Shown one piece after another: positions 1 through 8,557 of a stretch of 64,000 nucleotides of DNA (the stretch's first letter is position 1; the number at the start of each line of letters is the position of its first letter). Source of the stretch: Nocardioides scoriae (GTDB taxonomy: Bacteria > Actinomycetota > Actinomycetes > Propionibacteriales > Nocardioidaceae); assembly GCF_900104965.1 (NCBI RefSeq), contig NZ_LT629757.1, positions 2,976,001 through 3,040,000 of the forward strand, given 5' to 3'. The position numbers were made by a program, and so were the translations under genes. Below the pieces are notes generated by a model. That model was not told the DNA's origin. It searched no databases and worked only from the letters and a program-made list of their open reading frames with translations.

Positions 1-351
1 GAGGACCCAGGGTCGCTGCTCGGCGCAGTGATGCAGGCCATCGTGGAGCGCCCCGCGTTGGGGATGCTGCACCTGATGCTCGCGACCGCAGCCCTCAGGC
101 CCGGCCACCCGGTTGCCACCTACTTCGAGGAGCGGTACGCGCGCATCCACCAGGTGTTCGCAGATCACGTGCGTGCGCTGCAGTCCGCCGGTCACGTAGA
201 CACGGACCGCGACCCGGAGTACATCGCCACGGCGATCATTGCCGCCGCTGACGGCATCCGCTTCCAGTGGCTCTCGAACCGTTCCATCGACATGCCCGGT
301 CACGTGCTGCGAACCTGGGACATGCTTCTAGGACGCTCGTCCCAGAACTGA
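1..351 (+). CDS. TetR/AcrR-family regulator, C-terminal part (cut by window start)
   Basis: The reading frame is already open at base 1 and ends at 351, so only the last ~116 residues are seen. They form the ligand-binding and dimerisation half of a TetR-type repressor; the DNA-binding HTH lies outside the window. The segment aligns without gaps to the C-terminus of the TetR gene at 6630-7235, about three quarters identical by eye, including the shared motif GIRFQWLS-RSIDMPGHVLRTW. The two are clearly paralogues and flank a group of lipid and ester genes. The ligand is unknown. An internal GTG/ATG at 28-33 is unlikely to be the start because similarity to the paralogue continues upstream of it. 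Confidence 0.85.
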   Translation, partial: EDPGSLLGAVMQAIVERPALGMLHLMLATAALRPGHPVATYFEERYARIHQVFADHVRALQSAGHVDTDRDPEYIATAIIAAADGIRFQWLSNRSIDMPGHVLRTWDMLLGRSSQN

Positions 352-535
352 ATCAACGCCAGCACCACCACTCGCCGGCACTGCGGAAAGGTGGCGCACC
401 CTGGAGCACCCCATCTCGGCAGGCTCGGGTCAGAGGTTGGGACCGCACGGGATGGTCGACGTCACGCGTCGAAAGGGCCGAACCCAATTGGCCGGTTGAG
501 CGGCTCAACGGCCTCATTCCCGGGACTTGCCCACC

Positions 536-547
536 TACGATCGAGCA
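536..547 (+). promoter_or_regulatory. Putative -10 element for a leaderless TetR mRNA
   Basis: TACGAT at 536-541 fits an actinobacterial -10 (TAnnnT). It ends six bases before the GTG at 548, so transcription would begin at the start codon. No clear Shine-Dalgarno precedes this GTG. This spacing is the reason for preferring 548 over the upstream TTG at 527. Prediction from sequence only. Confidence 0.45.
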
Positions 548-1165
548 GTGCCAAACACACAACCCGCCTCCCGCCCACGGGGGCCGTACGCGAAGTCTCG
601 CGCCGTCCAGGCGGACATCCTCGACCAGGCTGTCAGCGTCTTCACGAAGCGCGGGTTCCACGGAACGTCGATGCGGGACATCGCCGCAGCAGCAGGGCTG
701 ACACCGCCGGGCTTGACCCACCATTTCGGTGACAAAGCTGAGTTGCTGATGGCCGTACTGGCCAGACGGGATGCCGCGAGCGCCGAGCGCCTGAACACCG
801 CCGATGACCAAACGACGGCTGAGAAGCTGCGAGACGTCGCAAAGAACAACCGAGACGACCCCGATTCCGCCCGCCTGTTCACGACCCTGGCAGCCGAGGC
901 GGCTGATGCTGGTCACCCCGCGCACCAGTGGTTCCAGGACCGGTACAGGCACGCCAGGGCGCTCGTCGTAACGGCGGTCCGCACCGGTCAAGAGCGGGAC
1001 GAGCTGCGCCAGGACGTTGCTCCTGAGGCTGTGGCGGACCTGATCATTGCCGTCCTGGACGGTCTCCAACTTCAATCTCAACTGGACTCAGGGGTAGACA
1101 CCGACCCCGCCCTGGAGGCCCTCCTGACGTTGCTGCACCCCGGACTGGACAGACCCGCGGACTGA
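548..1165 (+). CDS. TetR/AcrR-family transcriptional regulator
   Basis: A 205-residue protein of normal TetR length. Residues ~15-60 form the HTH: the sequence around ILDQAVSVFTKRGFHGTSM is followed by the recognition-helix region IAAAAGLTPPGLTHHFGDK, a standard TetR signature. The rest is a variable helical ligand domain. It would act as a homodimeric cytosolic repressor; effector and targets are unknown. It lies downstream of another TetR gene (1-351) and upstream of a secreted SGNH hydrolase. GTG 548 is chosen because a -10-like TACGAT ends six bases upstream; TTG 527 is an alternative that would add seven residues. Confidence 0.85.
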   Translation: MPNTQPASRPRGPYAKSRAVQADILDQAVSVFTKRGFHGTSMRDIAAAAGLTPPGLTHHFGDKAELLMAVLARRDAASAERLNTADDQTTAEKLRDVAKNNRDDPDSARLFTTLAAEAADAGHPAHQWFQDRYRHARALVVTAVRTGQERDELRQDVAPEAVADLIIAVLDGLQLQSQLDSGVDTDPALEALLTLLHPGLDRPAD

Positions 1166-1801
1166 ACGTCCAGCCCGACAACCGGAAGCCGGCGGAGGTG
1201 CATGTGGCACCGCGGGCCACCCCTGTCTCGGCACGAGCAGCCGTCCGACGGCGACACAACCAAGAACCGACCCGCCTTGGCTCCTGGCGGCGCGGTCGCG
1301 CGGCTAGGTCTGGGGATCGGGTCCGAGGCTGGGTCCGGCGAACGGTTGCATGTGGCCCTAGGACAGCGCGCAGCACGCTCGGCGTCGAGAGGCTCCTGGG
1401 GCCAGCAGCACTGTACGAACGGGCTGCTGGCGCGGTCGATCGGGGTCTTGGTCGGGTTGCGGTTGAACTGCGCCGCGGCTAGGAGGTAGTGGTCTAGGCA
1501 CCGGCCACGAATGCTTTACCGATGAACGGTTTTCATGCCACAGTGGCGCCCATCACACGCCCCCACCGGCCCACTCGGCCCGACTGGTCCCACCCAAACT
1601 TGCTCGCACCCACCTCAGCCGCGGCTACCTGCCGGCGGCGTGCACTCGACACGAGGTGGCGGGGCGCATGTGCCGCATCCCCTCGCCAGCTCTGCAGCGC
1701 AGCCGAGCCCGAGTGCGTGACCCGCGCCCCGGCCGACCTGGGTGCGTCCCCTCGTTCCTGGTCGGGCAGTCCGGCCAGGCCTCGCCGTTTGGAGTCAATC
1801 A
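1166..1801. other. Intergenic region without a supported gene
   Basis: Reading frames are open on both strands but show arginine/proline-rich compositions typical of off-frame high-GC DNA, and none has a recognisable domain. The end of the region holds the leader of the SGNH hydrolase gene. I see no convincing RNA gene or repeat. Confidence 0.5.
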
Positions 1802-2713
1802 GTGAACAGTTCACGCAGCCTGAAGAGAATCGCGACCATCAGTGCCTCGGGATGCGTCGCGGCGGTGGCAGCGATCCTGTCCTCGCCCGCAGCCGCGATC
1901 GCCGCAGCCCCGACACCGGTTCCCGTAGGCGCCGAGTACGTCGCCCTGGGTAGCTCGTTTGCCTCCGGGCCGGGAGTCCCGACCACCCTCGACCCGTTCT
2001 GTGCCCGGTCCAGAGGTAACTACGCTCACGTCCTGGCCAGCGGGCTGCAGCTCCAGCTGACCGACGTGACGTGCGGAGGTGCCACCAGTGACAACATCGT
2101 CAGCACCTCACAGAAGCTCCCCATCGGAGGCCAACGCGCTCCGCAGATCAACGCCGTCACGGCCAATGCCGACCTCGTGACGATCACCATCGGCGGCAAC
2201 GACGTCAACTACATCGGCGACCTGTACCGAAACTCGTGCCAGGCGCCCAACAACGCCCCTATCCCGGCGATCTTCGCGTCGGCGTGCACCCCGGCTAACC
2301 CGGCCGCCACGCAAGGGGCGCTCTCCGTCGTGCAGTCGAAGATCGTGGCAACGGTGCAGGCCGTTCAGGCCAAGGCGCCCGAGGCTCGCATCGTCTTGGT
2401 CGACTACACGACGGTGCTGCCGCAGAACGCGAAGCCGTGCACTGCCCTGCCGTTGACGACCGAACAGATCAAGTACTCGCTGGACGTGGCCCGTCAGCTT
2501 CAGCTGGCCACGAAGCACGCGGCTCAGCAGTCGGGCGCGGAGCTTGTGGAGCTCTCGAAGGCCAGCCGGGGCCACGACGTGTGCTCGGACGACCCGTGGG
2601 TCACCGGCTGGGAGTTCGGCCCGGACTTCCTGTTCGGCGGGAAGGTCCCCTACCACCCGAACGCAGCCGGCATGCAGGCCGCTTCGGACCTGATCGCCGC
2701 ACACCTGAGCTGA
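1802..2713 (+). CDS. Secreted SGNH/GDSL-type esterase or lipase
   Basis: A 303-residue exported hydrolase. The N-terminus has basic residues, a hydrophobic stretch and an Ala-rich cleavage region ending near AAAIAAAPTPV. SGNH blocks are visible: block I as YVALGSSFASGPG (the usual GDS is GSS, with the nucleophile Ser expected here), block II around CGGATSDN, block III as TIGGNDVN, and block V as YHPNAAGM with the catalytic His. Cysteines are probably paired, as in secreted actinobacterial SGNH lipases. The GTG at 1802 is preferred over an upstream in-frame start at 1742 because it directly precedes the signal peptide and has GGAG about 8 bases upstream. The likely reaction is hydrolysis of extracellular lipid or acetyl esters; the substrate is not determinable. 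Confidence 0.88.
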   Translation: MNSSRSLKRIATISASGCVAAVAAILSSPAAAIAAAPTPVPVGAEYVALGSSFASGPGVPTTLDPFCARSRGNYAHVLASGLQLQLTDVTCGGATSDNIVSTSQKLPIGGQRAPQINAVTANADLVTITIGGNDVNYIGDLYRNSCQAPNNAPIPAIFASACTPANPAATQGALSVVQSKIVATVQAVQAKAPEARIVLVDYTTVLPQNAKPCTALPLTTEQIKYSLDVARQLQLATKHAAQQSGAELVELSKASRGHDVCSDDPWVTGWEFGPDFLFGGKVPYHPNAAGMQAASDLIAAHLS

Positions 2714-2719
2714 GGCGCA

Positions 2720-2751
2720 CCGTGGGCGGGAGAACGCTGTCCCGCCCACGG
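2720..2751 (+). terminator. Stem-loop after the SGNH hydrolase gene
   Basis: A perfect 12-bp inverted repeat (arms 2720-2731 and 2740-2751, 8-base loop) begins seven bases after the stop codon. It lacks a T-tract, as is common for high-GC actinobacterial terminators. Confidence 0.75.
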
Positions 2752-3007
2752 CGAAGCGCGACCGAACGCGTGCCCGCTGTAGGTGTGCAGCGCCAACCAG
2801 CGCAACCTGTTCGGCCGGTGGCCAGCTGGAGGTCGACGTCTTCAGCGGCCGTCGAACCGGGCCGTCAGCCAGCACCGAGCCGCACTGAAGACTCGTCGTA
2901 GTTGTCACGCCCAGAGTCGTCGTGGGCAGCGGCCTGAGTGCTGGATAGGTGAAGGCCTTCGGTCGCGAAGGCCGCTGTCTGGACCGCTGACCAGCCAGGA
3001 GGCTTTC

Positions 3008-4020
3008 GTGCCCCACGCAAACGCTGCCCTGACCGAGCTCGCTCGTCTGCGGCTGGCCAGGATGATCGTCGAGGACGGCTGCAGCGCCGCTCACGCGGCC
3101 GACATGTTCCTGGTCAGCCCCGCGACCGCACGCAAATGGGCTCAGCGGTACCGCGACGGCGGTGCCGAGGGCATGACCGATCGCAGCAGCCGCCCACACC
3201 GCTTGCCCGACCCGAACCGACCCCCGGACACTGCGTCGGATCGTGGGGCTGCGGAAGCGACGACGCCTCGGACCTCTACGTCAGTAGTGACCTCGGAACG
3301 CCGGCCTCGACGGTCCGCGCAGTACTGACCCGGTGCCGGATCAAGCGACTCAGCCTTGACGACCGGGTCCCCGGCGAACCGCTGCGCCGCTATGAGCGCC
3401 CGACCCGGTCTCGGTGCCCCACGTCGCCGTCTAGGTGGGCCCCTTCACCACGTTGTTGTTGACATGCCTACGGCAGCCGGACGCGTGCAGCATCGAGCAA
3501 GATGCCCGCGTACTCGACTGCGACGTCGGTCTCTGCCGTCGAGGGCTCGTGCGCGCGGTAGTACCTATCGTTCCGGTTTCGCCGCACTACATCGACGTGG
3601 GCGGCTGCCTCGCTGGGTGGCGGCGTGTTGAAGTTAGCTGCAAGAAAGTGCGACTGCTTCGTGCCGCCCCTCGCCACGGGTCGTGCGGTACCCGTAGGCC
3701 GAGAGCATGGCCTCGCCAACGTCGTGCATTGCCGCGTACGCCAGGTCGTGCCTGACTAGGACAGTCTTGACGACCTGCACGTCGCTCATGGCGGCCTCGG
3801 CGTTGGAGAGGAACGAACGCGCTCGCGTCTCATCCTCACCGCCGACGGACCGGCAGCTGCTGCCGCAGCCGCGCCTCGCGCGCCGCATGCACCGACTCGC
3901 CATCAAGCCCCGGTAGACCGTGCCCTGCCAGCCACCGGCCAACGCCGGGATCGAACGCGTCCACCGCACCCTGCGTGACGGCTGGGGCTACCGCCGCTGC
4001 TACCCCTCAGCCCCCGGATC
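3008..4020 (+). pseudogene. Degraded IS481-family transposase
   Basis: From GTG 3008 the frame encodes an IS481-type N-terminal HTH (LARMIVEDGCSAAHAADMF, then ATARKWAQRYRDGG and DRSSRPH). The frame then shifts near 3220. The continuation reads RRIVGLRKRRRLGP, then STVRAVLTRCRIKRLS and GEPLRRYE, the usual region before the DDE core, ending near 3415. The catalytic core is missing. A C-terminal piece, IERVHRTLRDGWGYRRCYP, reappears at about 3938-4015, matching the 'IERFHRTL.D.WAY' end of IS481 transposases. The gap between the pieces is occupied by a HEPN-like remnant on the other strand. The element is certainly inactive. Confidence 0.8.
3468..3903 (-). pseudogene. Frameshifted HEPN-domain protein (SAV_6107-like)
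   Basis: Two minus-strand frames join near 3650 to give a helical HEPN protein. The first half reads ARSFLSNAEAAMSD, then VLVRHDLAYAAMHDVGEAML and AYGYRTTRGEGRHEA. The second half reads FLAANFNTP, then HVDVVRRNRNDRYY and AVEYAGILLDAARVRL. The RNRNDRYY segment sits where HEPN RNases carry their R-N-x(4)-H/Y motif. A single-base indel at a short T run separates the halves, so the gene is probably dead. Such proteins are often partners of MNT-type nucleotidyltransferases; no partner is visible. It lies between the two surviving parts of an IS481 transposase. Confidence 0.6.
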
Positions 4021-4031
4021 GTGTGACGGGT

Positions 4032-5420
4032 CTACACCGTCAACTTCGCCACGGCGTCTTCGAGATCCTCGAGCGCTTTCGACGTGTGCACCGCCAGCCG
4101 TTGCAGGTGCGGCACGGCGTCGCGACAGCCCACGAAGCCAACGTTCATCGCGCCGTCGTAGCTGAGGCAGGTGATGTTGAGCGCCATGCCGTGGGCCGGG
4201 ATCGAGACGGGAAAGTAGTTCTCCAAGCGAGCACCCCGCAAGTAGAGGGTTTGCTTAGGCCCGGGAACGTTCGACACGCACAGGTTGAACGTGGCTGGGG
4301 TGATGCCGCTGGCACCCACCATGGCTCCGGCCGTCTGAAGAGCCGACGGCGCTAGGAGATACCCGCTGTAGGCGAGCATCGCGGCTTGTGTCATGTCGTT
4401 CATCTGAGCCTTGGCCTGCGTGGTCGAAGCGATGATCGCCTTCAAGCGTTCTCCGGGGTCGGCGATGTGCGTGCCCATCGGCGCGAGCGTGGCACCTACC
4501 CGCACCCCTCCGCCCTCATCTCCCTTGGGCCGAATGTTGACCGGCAAGAATCCGACGAGGGACCTCTTCGGCAGCTCGCCCATCTCCTCGAGGTAGGTAC
4601 GTAACCCGCCCCCGAACACCGCCATGGCTACGTCGTTGAGCGAACCGCCGCTCGCCGACGCCACCGCCTTGAGTCGGTCCAGCTCAAACTGTGCCGTCGC
4701 AAACCGACGGTTGCGGCCGGTACGCCCGTTGAACATCGACTTCGGGGCGCGGAGACCGGGGACCAGGGCCGAGTGCTCGGCGCGTCGGCTCAGCTGGAGT
4801 CGGAGCACGGCTTTGGTCACCGCTGCCGTCGAACGCACGGTGCCCCCGGCCAAGGCCGTCGCATCCCACGCGGTGCTCACCAGTCCCCCCACAAGCGAAC
4901 TGCGATCGTCGCTCGTACGCCCGCGAGAACGCGGCTTCAGGGAGAAGAACATCGGATGGGTGCGGTCGTCAGGCGTCGTCGCCAAAGCGCGCTGCAGCAG
5001 CTTCACGCCGGTGTAGCCGTCGACGAGCGAGTGGTGAATCTTGATGTAGACAGCGAACCGCCCGCCACTCAGACCTTCGATGATGTGCAGTTCCCACGGC
5101 GGGCGAGAGAAGTCGATGGGGTTGCTGTGCAGCCTCGACACGAGAACCCCGAGTTCTCGCTCATCGCCCGGAGTCGCGAGCGCCGACCGCCGCACGTGGT
5201 AGTCGATGTCGAACTTGTCGTCGGTCACCCAGTAGTGAAGCGGGTTCAGCAGCAACCGTGGGGTGGCGAGCTTGCGGTTCCAGGGCGCTTCTACCGGCGA
5301 CTCCTGCATCTCACGATGAAGCTCGCGAACGAATTCAGGACCCGCCCCGTCGGGCAACGTGAAGTACTTGAGGCCCGCCACGTGCATCTTCGTGTCCGCT
5401 GACTCCAGGTACAGGAACAT
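4032..5420 (-). CDS. Wax ester synthase/diacylglycerol acyltransferase (WS/DGAT family)
   Basis: A 462-residue protein, full length for the bacterial WS/DGAT (Tgs) family. The catalytic HHxxxDG motif is intact as HHSLVDG at residues 129-135 and is preceded by the typical SRPPWELHIIEGL segment. The C-terminal half has the conserved NVPGP motif (LCVSNVPGPKQTLYLRGA). It would esterify diacylglycerol or fatty alcohols with acyl-CoA at the inner membrane to make storage lipid. ATG 5420 gives the standard N-terminus MFLYLESADTKMHVAGL. It is divergent from the alpha/beta hydrolase gene at 5670, which fits a locus for making and mobilising neutral lipid. The TetR regulator at 6630 is the likely local control. 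Confidence 0.9.
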   Translation of the reverse strand: MFLYLESADTKMHVAGLKYFTLPDGAGPEFVRELHREMQESPVEAPWNRKLATPRLLLNPLHYWVTDDKFDIDYHVRRSALATPGDERELGVLVSRLHSNPIDFSRPPWELHIIEGLSGGRFAVYIKIHHSLVDGYTGVKLLQRALATTPDDRTHPMFFSLKPRSRGRTSDDRSSLVGGLVSTAWDATALAGGTVRSTAAVTKAVLRLQLSRRAEHSALVPGLRAPKSMFNGRTGRNRRFATAQFELDRLKAVASASGGSLNDVAMAVFGGGLRTYLEEMGELPKRSLVGFLPVNIRPKGDEGGGVRVGATLAPMGTHIADPGERLKAIIASTTQAKAQMNDMTQAAMLAYSGYLLAPSALQTAGAMVGASGITPATFNLCVSNVPGPKQTLYLRGARLENYFPVSIPAHGMALNITCLSYDGAMNVGFVGCRDAVPHLQRLAVHTSKALEDLEDAVAKLTV

Positions 5421-5669
5421 TGCGTCAGTGGGGGAACGCGCCTACGCGACATGTGGGATCGCTCTCTTCCGAGTCAGGACGCACCGTCCGGCAGCTGACC
5501 CACCGCGCCCCCAGGGCGACGTCGTGACTACAATACCGAACACTGCACGCTTTTGATAGCCTCCGAATCGCCCCCAAGCGTGCTGACACGACCGCGGTAG
5601 GGGCCGGACTCCGAAGTCCGTCGTCATCGGCACCCCGTTCGGCTGCGCCACAGCTCTCAGGAGGATTTT

Positions 5670-6518
5670 GTGCCCATCACTCACCCCATGGACCTACCGT
5701 CGATCCGCTTTGGAAGAGTCCGTGTGCCACGCCCGCTGGCCGACGCTGACCTACCAGACGCTGATGCGGCGAGCATCCCGAACCTGTGTCTGGCGTCTCG
5801 GGAGTTCCTGACCGGGCTGGAATTGGTGCGCACCATCACCTCGCGCAGTGAGCTCGAAGTCATGCCTGATGGGGACGGCCACCCTGTGGTCGTCCTGCCG
5901 GGGTTCCTGGCGGGCCCGCTGTCCACGGTGGTGTTGCGTTCCTTCCTCCGCTCCCACGGTTACCGCACCTACGACTGGGGCCACGGTCGAAACCTTGGGG
6001 TCCGGGAGGAGATGCGGCTCTCACTCGAGCGTCGGCTGGAAGCGATCTGCGATCAGCACGGCCGGCGGACGAGCCTGGTTGGCTGGAGTGCCGGCGGCAT
6101 CTTCGCTCGTGAGCTCGCGCGAGGAAGGCCGGATCTTGTTCGCTCGGTGATCACCATGGGAACGCCCATTCGAGGCAACATGCGCGCTACCGCCGCGTGG
6201 CCGAGTTACTCGCTGCTGAACCGCGGTCGGCACACACCGGACATGAGCCCGGAGTCGGTACGTCTGCGGTCGAGTCCTCTCGTGGTCCCCACAACGTGCA
6301 TCTACAGCAAGTGGGACGGCATCGTGGCCTGGCAGCTGTGCACGAGTACACCCGCCCCGCGGACCGAGAACATCCAAGTGCACTGTCGTCACCTGGGCTT
6401 CGGTCATGACGTGGAAACTCTTCGAGTGATCGCCGACCGCCTAGCGCAGCCGGAGGGCCAGTGGGAGCCGTACCCCACCTCGCTCACACCCCGGCAGGCC
6501 GATCGACCTGTGGCCTGA
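5670..6518 (+). CDS. Alpha/beta hydrolase (lipase/esterase-like)
   Basis: A 282-residue hydrolase without a signal peptide. The oxyanion region reads VVVLPGFLAGPLST and the nucleophile elbow is GWSAGG, with Ser followed by Ala-Gly-Gly. An Asp (IYSKWDGIVAW) and a His (GHDVETLRVIADRL) near the C-terminus fit the catalytic triad. The order and motifs resemble hydrolases encoded beside WS/DGAT genes in actinobacteria. GTG 5670 is supported by AGGAGG ending seven bases upstream. The likely role is acyl-ester hydrolysis linked to neutral lipid turnover; the substrate is unknown. Confidence 0.85.
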   Translation: MPITHPMDLPSIRFGRVRVPRPLADADLPDADAASIPNLCLASREFLTGLELVRTITSRSELEVMPDGDGHPVVVLPGFLAGPLSTVVLRSFLRSHGYRTYDWGHGRNLGVREEMRLSLERRLEAICDQHGRRTSLVGWSAGGIFARELARGRPDLVRSVITMGTPIRGNMRATAAWPSYSLLNRGRHTPDMSPESVRLRSSPLVVPTTCIYSKWDGIVAWQLCTSTPAPRTENIQVHCRHLGFGHDVETLRVIADRLAQPEGQWEPYPTSLTPRQADRPVA

Positions 6519-6616
6519 CTGCGAGCGCCGAAGGCAACAAGGCGGGCCGTGGACGTCTCACTGGGGTAGGGGTCCGGCGTCATTCTCGCGCCGCCTCCGA
6601 CCTCGAGGCCGGGCGA

Positions 6617-6629
6617 TAGCATCGTCAAC
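6617..6629 (+). promoter_or_regulatory. Putative -10 for a leaderless TetR transcript
   Basis: TAGCAT at 6617-6622 is followed after seven bases by the GTG at 6630. There is no Shine-Dalgarno in between, so a leaderless mRNA is the simplest reading. Confidence 0.4.
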
Positions 6630-7235
6630 GTGACTGCTGTCGTACGCCGCTACTCCAAGGGGGTGGCGAAGCGCGCCTCGATCCTCGACGCCGCCTTGGA
6701 CGTGCTCGAGCGAGAAGGCGAGACGGGCGCCTCGCTGCGCACAATCGCGAAAGAGGCCGACATCAGCCTGGCCGGCCTCATCCACTACTTCCCCACGCGA
6801 GACGTCCTTTTCACAGAACTGCAGCATGAGCTCGACGAGCGTGCAGCGCAGACGTACTTCTCTGGCTTCCCCTCCGAGGACCCGGGGTCTCTGCTAGCTG
6901 CGGCCATGCGTGCCAACATGGAACGGCCCGTACTCGGGATGCTTCACCTGATGCTCTCGACAGCCGCCACTCGCCCTGATCACCCCGCCAGCGCGTACTT
7001 CAAGCAGCGGTACACACGCATGCACGATGTCTTCGCAGAGCACGTGCGAAAGCTGCAAGCCACCGGAGCGGTCGGCGAGGACCACGACCCCGACTACATC
7101 GCCACCGCGGTCATCGCCGCCGCCGACGGCATCCGCTTCCAGTGGCTCTCGGACCGTTCGATCGACATGCCTGGCCACGTGCTTCGGACATGGGACACGC
7201 TGCTGGGACGTGCGTCGCAGACCGTTTCCGACTAG
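6630..7235 (+). CDS. TetR/AcrR-family transcriptional regulator
   Basis: 201 residues. The N-terminal HTH is typical (RASILDAALDVLEREGETGASLRT cut around the turn, then EADISLAGLIHYFPTRDVL). The C-terminal half is a paralogue of the regulator at 1-351, sharing GMLHLML and the DGIRFQWLS-RSIDMPGH motif. The gene follows the WS/DGAT and alpha/beta hydrolase genes, so local control of those genes is likely but unproven. It probably senses an acyl-CoA or lipid-like ligand, as several TetR proteins beside lipid genes do; that is inference. The GTG start is supported by the leaderless -10 spacing. Confidence 0.88.
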   Translation: MTAVVRRYSKGVAKRASILDAALDVLEREGETGASLRTIAKEADISLAGLIHYFPTRDVLFTELQHELDERAAQTYFSGFPSEDPGSLLAAAMRANMERPVLGMLHLMLSTAATRPDHPASAYFKQRYTRMHDVFAEHVRKLQATGAVGEDHDPDYIATAVIAAADGIRFQWLSDRSIDMPGHVLRTWDTLLGRASQTVSD

Positions 7236-7313
7236 CGGGTCTCGAGCGCAACCGGCCGTTGAGGGTGCGTGTAGGCCTGGTGTCACAGCCTGTGGGTCAA
7301 CAGCTGGCGTGCC

Positions 7314-7935
7314 CTACCGCCGCTCGGCATGGAGCCTGGCTCGGAGACTCGCGCCTTCTCGCGGGGTGCCGCGGAAACCCGTGACGTGCTGCCGCACGTT
7401 GCGAATCTCCCATAGGTTCGACAACGCGTCCCAGTGCTTATCGCGCTCGTGTTCGCTCCCACCGAGACGGTTGACCCAGGTGCGCTTCAGCACAGTGACC
7501 GACTCTTCCGGCTCGTTCAGGAGGGGAGCAACCTCTACCCACCCAGTCGGCTCCACCTTCGGGCCGTCGGCGAGAACGACAGTGGTGTGAACGGGGTCTG
7601 CACCACGCGGCGCGCGACGCCACCGCCTACTGTCGACGTTGAACTGCACCGTCGGCTGCGGGTTGCCGTGCCAACCGTCCAGACCTTTGCCTTCTCGGTC
7701 GAACAGAAGCGCGATGGCGCAGAGGCGGTTCGCTCCGTCCAGAACAAGCTCACCTGACTGGGCCGCTGGGCTCCCCCAGAACCAGAGCAAGCCTGCGGTG
7801 TGCCCCGAAAGCAGGGTTTCGTACCGAGCCAGAGTTCGTTCCTCGTCCCAGACCTGCTCGGGTGCCTCCGCCGCGATCAGGTAGCGGCCCAGACGGAGAT
7901 GGAGAGCGAGTTCGTGAAGTTTGATGGTGTCCGTG
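7314..7935 (-). pseudogene. Remnant of a DUF262/ParB-like (GmrSD-type) protein
   Basis: A minus-strand frame of about 200 residues contains GELVLDGANRLCAIALLFDREGK split around a DGxxRL core, resembling the DGQQRLT box of DUF262 (GmrS-type NTPase) proteins, with hydrophobic stretches around it. Upstream it continues in frame (DTIKLHELALHLRLGRYLIA) to a stop codon near 7950 without a good start codon. The protein is much shorter than DUF262 proteins. I read it as the internal part of a decayed type IV restriction-like gene. The family assignment rests on one motif and could be wrong. Confidence 0.4.
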
Positions 7936-8431
7936 CCGACACCGTCCGGCTACCGCCACAACCCGCAACACACCCCCACTCAGATCGGATCCCGCAGCGA
8001 AAGGCCGGCGTGATCCCCCGCTCGCCATGTTGAGGCAGCTAGACGAGTTGCGGCCTCCGACCACAGAAGCTCTGGAACCGGTTCTGGGTCCCGCCGGAGG
8101 CTTCTCGGGCCCCTGCGCGCACGCTGCCCGGCCCGCGGCCCCTGGGCGCACGAGAAGGCCCTCGCGCGGGTGCGTGGCGGCCTCGGAGGGGCTCGGAGGG
8201 GCGATGTCCGGGGGTCCTGGGCGGACGTAGAGCGGGATCCCGGGGCTGTCCCGGGTGCGCGGCGAGGGTGGCGGGCCCCTAGGGGGCGCGGGCGCCGGGG
8301 GGTTCGGCGGCGCGGCGGTGCTGGGCGCCAGCAGCTGGTAGAGCGTGTGGCTGCGGGACCTGCCGCGATCCCACGTACGTCTTAGTCAGCCCACCCCACC
8401 ACCCACCGGAAGGCTGACCACCCATCAACGC

Positions 8432-8490
8432 CTGGAGCCCTGAGGAGCCCTGAGGAGCCCTGAGGAGCTCGGTCTCCTCGAGCAGCGGTA
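8432..8490. repeat. 10-bp tandem repeat with adjacent hairpin
   Basis: The unit TGAGGAGCCC is repeated almost perfectly three to four times from 8432 to about 8470. It is followed by GAGGAG...CTCCTC, which can form a short hairpin over the last copy. The block lies about 70 bases upstream of the XRE regulator's -10, so it could be its operator. The region from 7936 to 8431 shows no other supported feature. Confidence 0.6.
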
Positions 8491-8545
8491 TCCGGGCATG
8501 CCGAGTCGGCACCAGCACGGTGGTGAGAACGGTTACCGGATCGGA

Positions 8546-8557
8546 TAACATCACACT
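8546..8557 (+). promoter_or_regulatory. Putative -10 for a leaderless XRE transcript
   Basis: TAACAT at 8546-8551 lies exactly six bases before the GTG at 8558, and no ribosome-binding site is visible. This predicts a leaderless mRNA for the HTH gene. Confidence 0.5.

Noticed and set aside
353-1081. 242-codon minus-strand open frame
   Set aside because: Shadow of the TetR gene at 548-1165; no motif.
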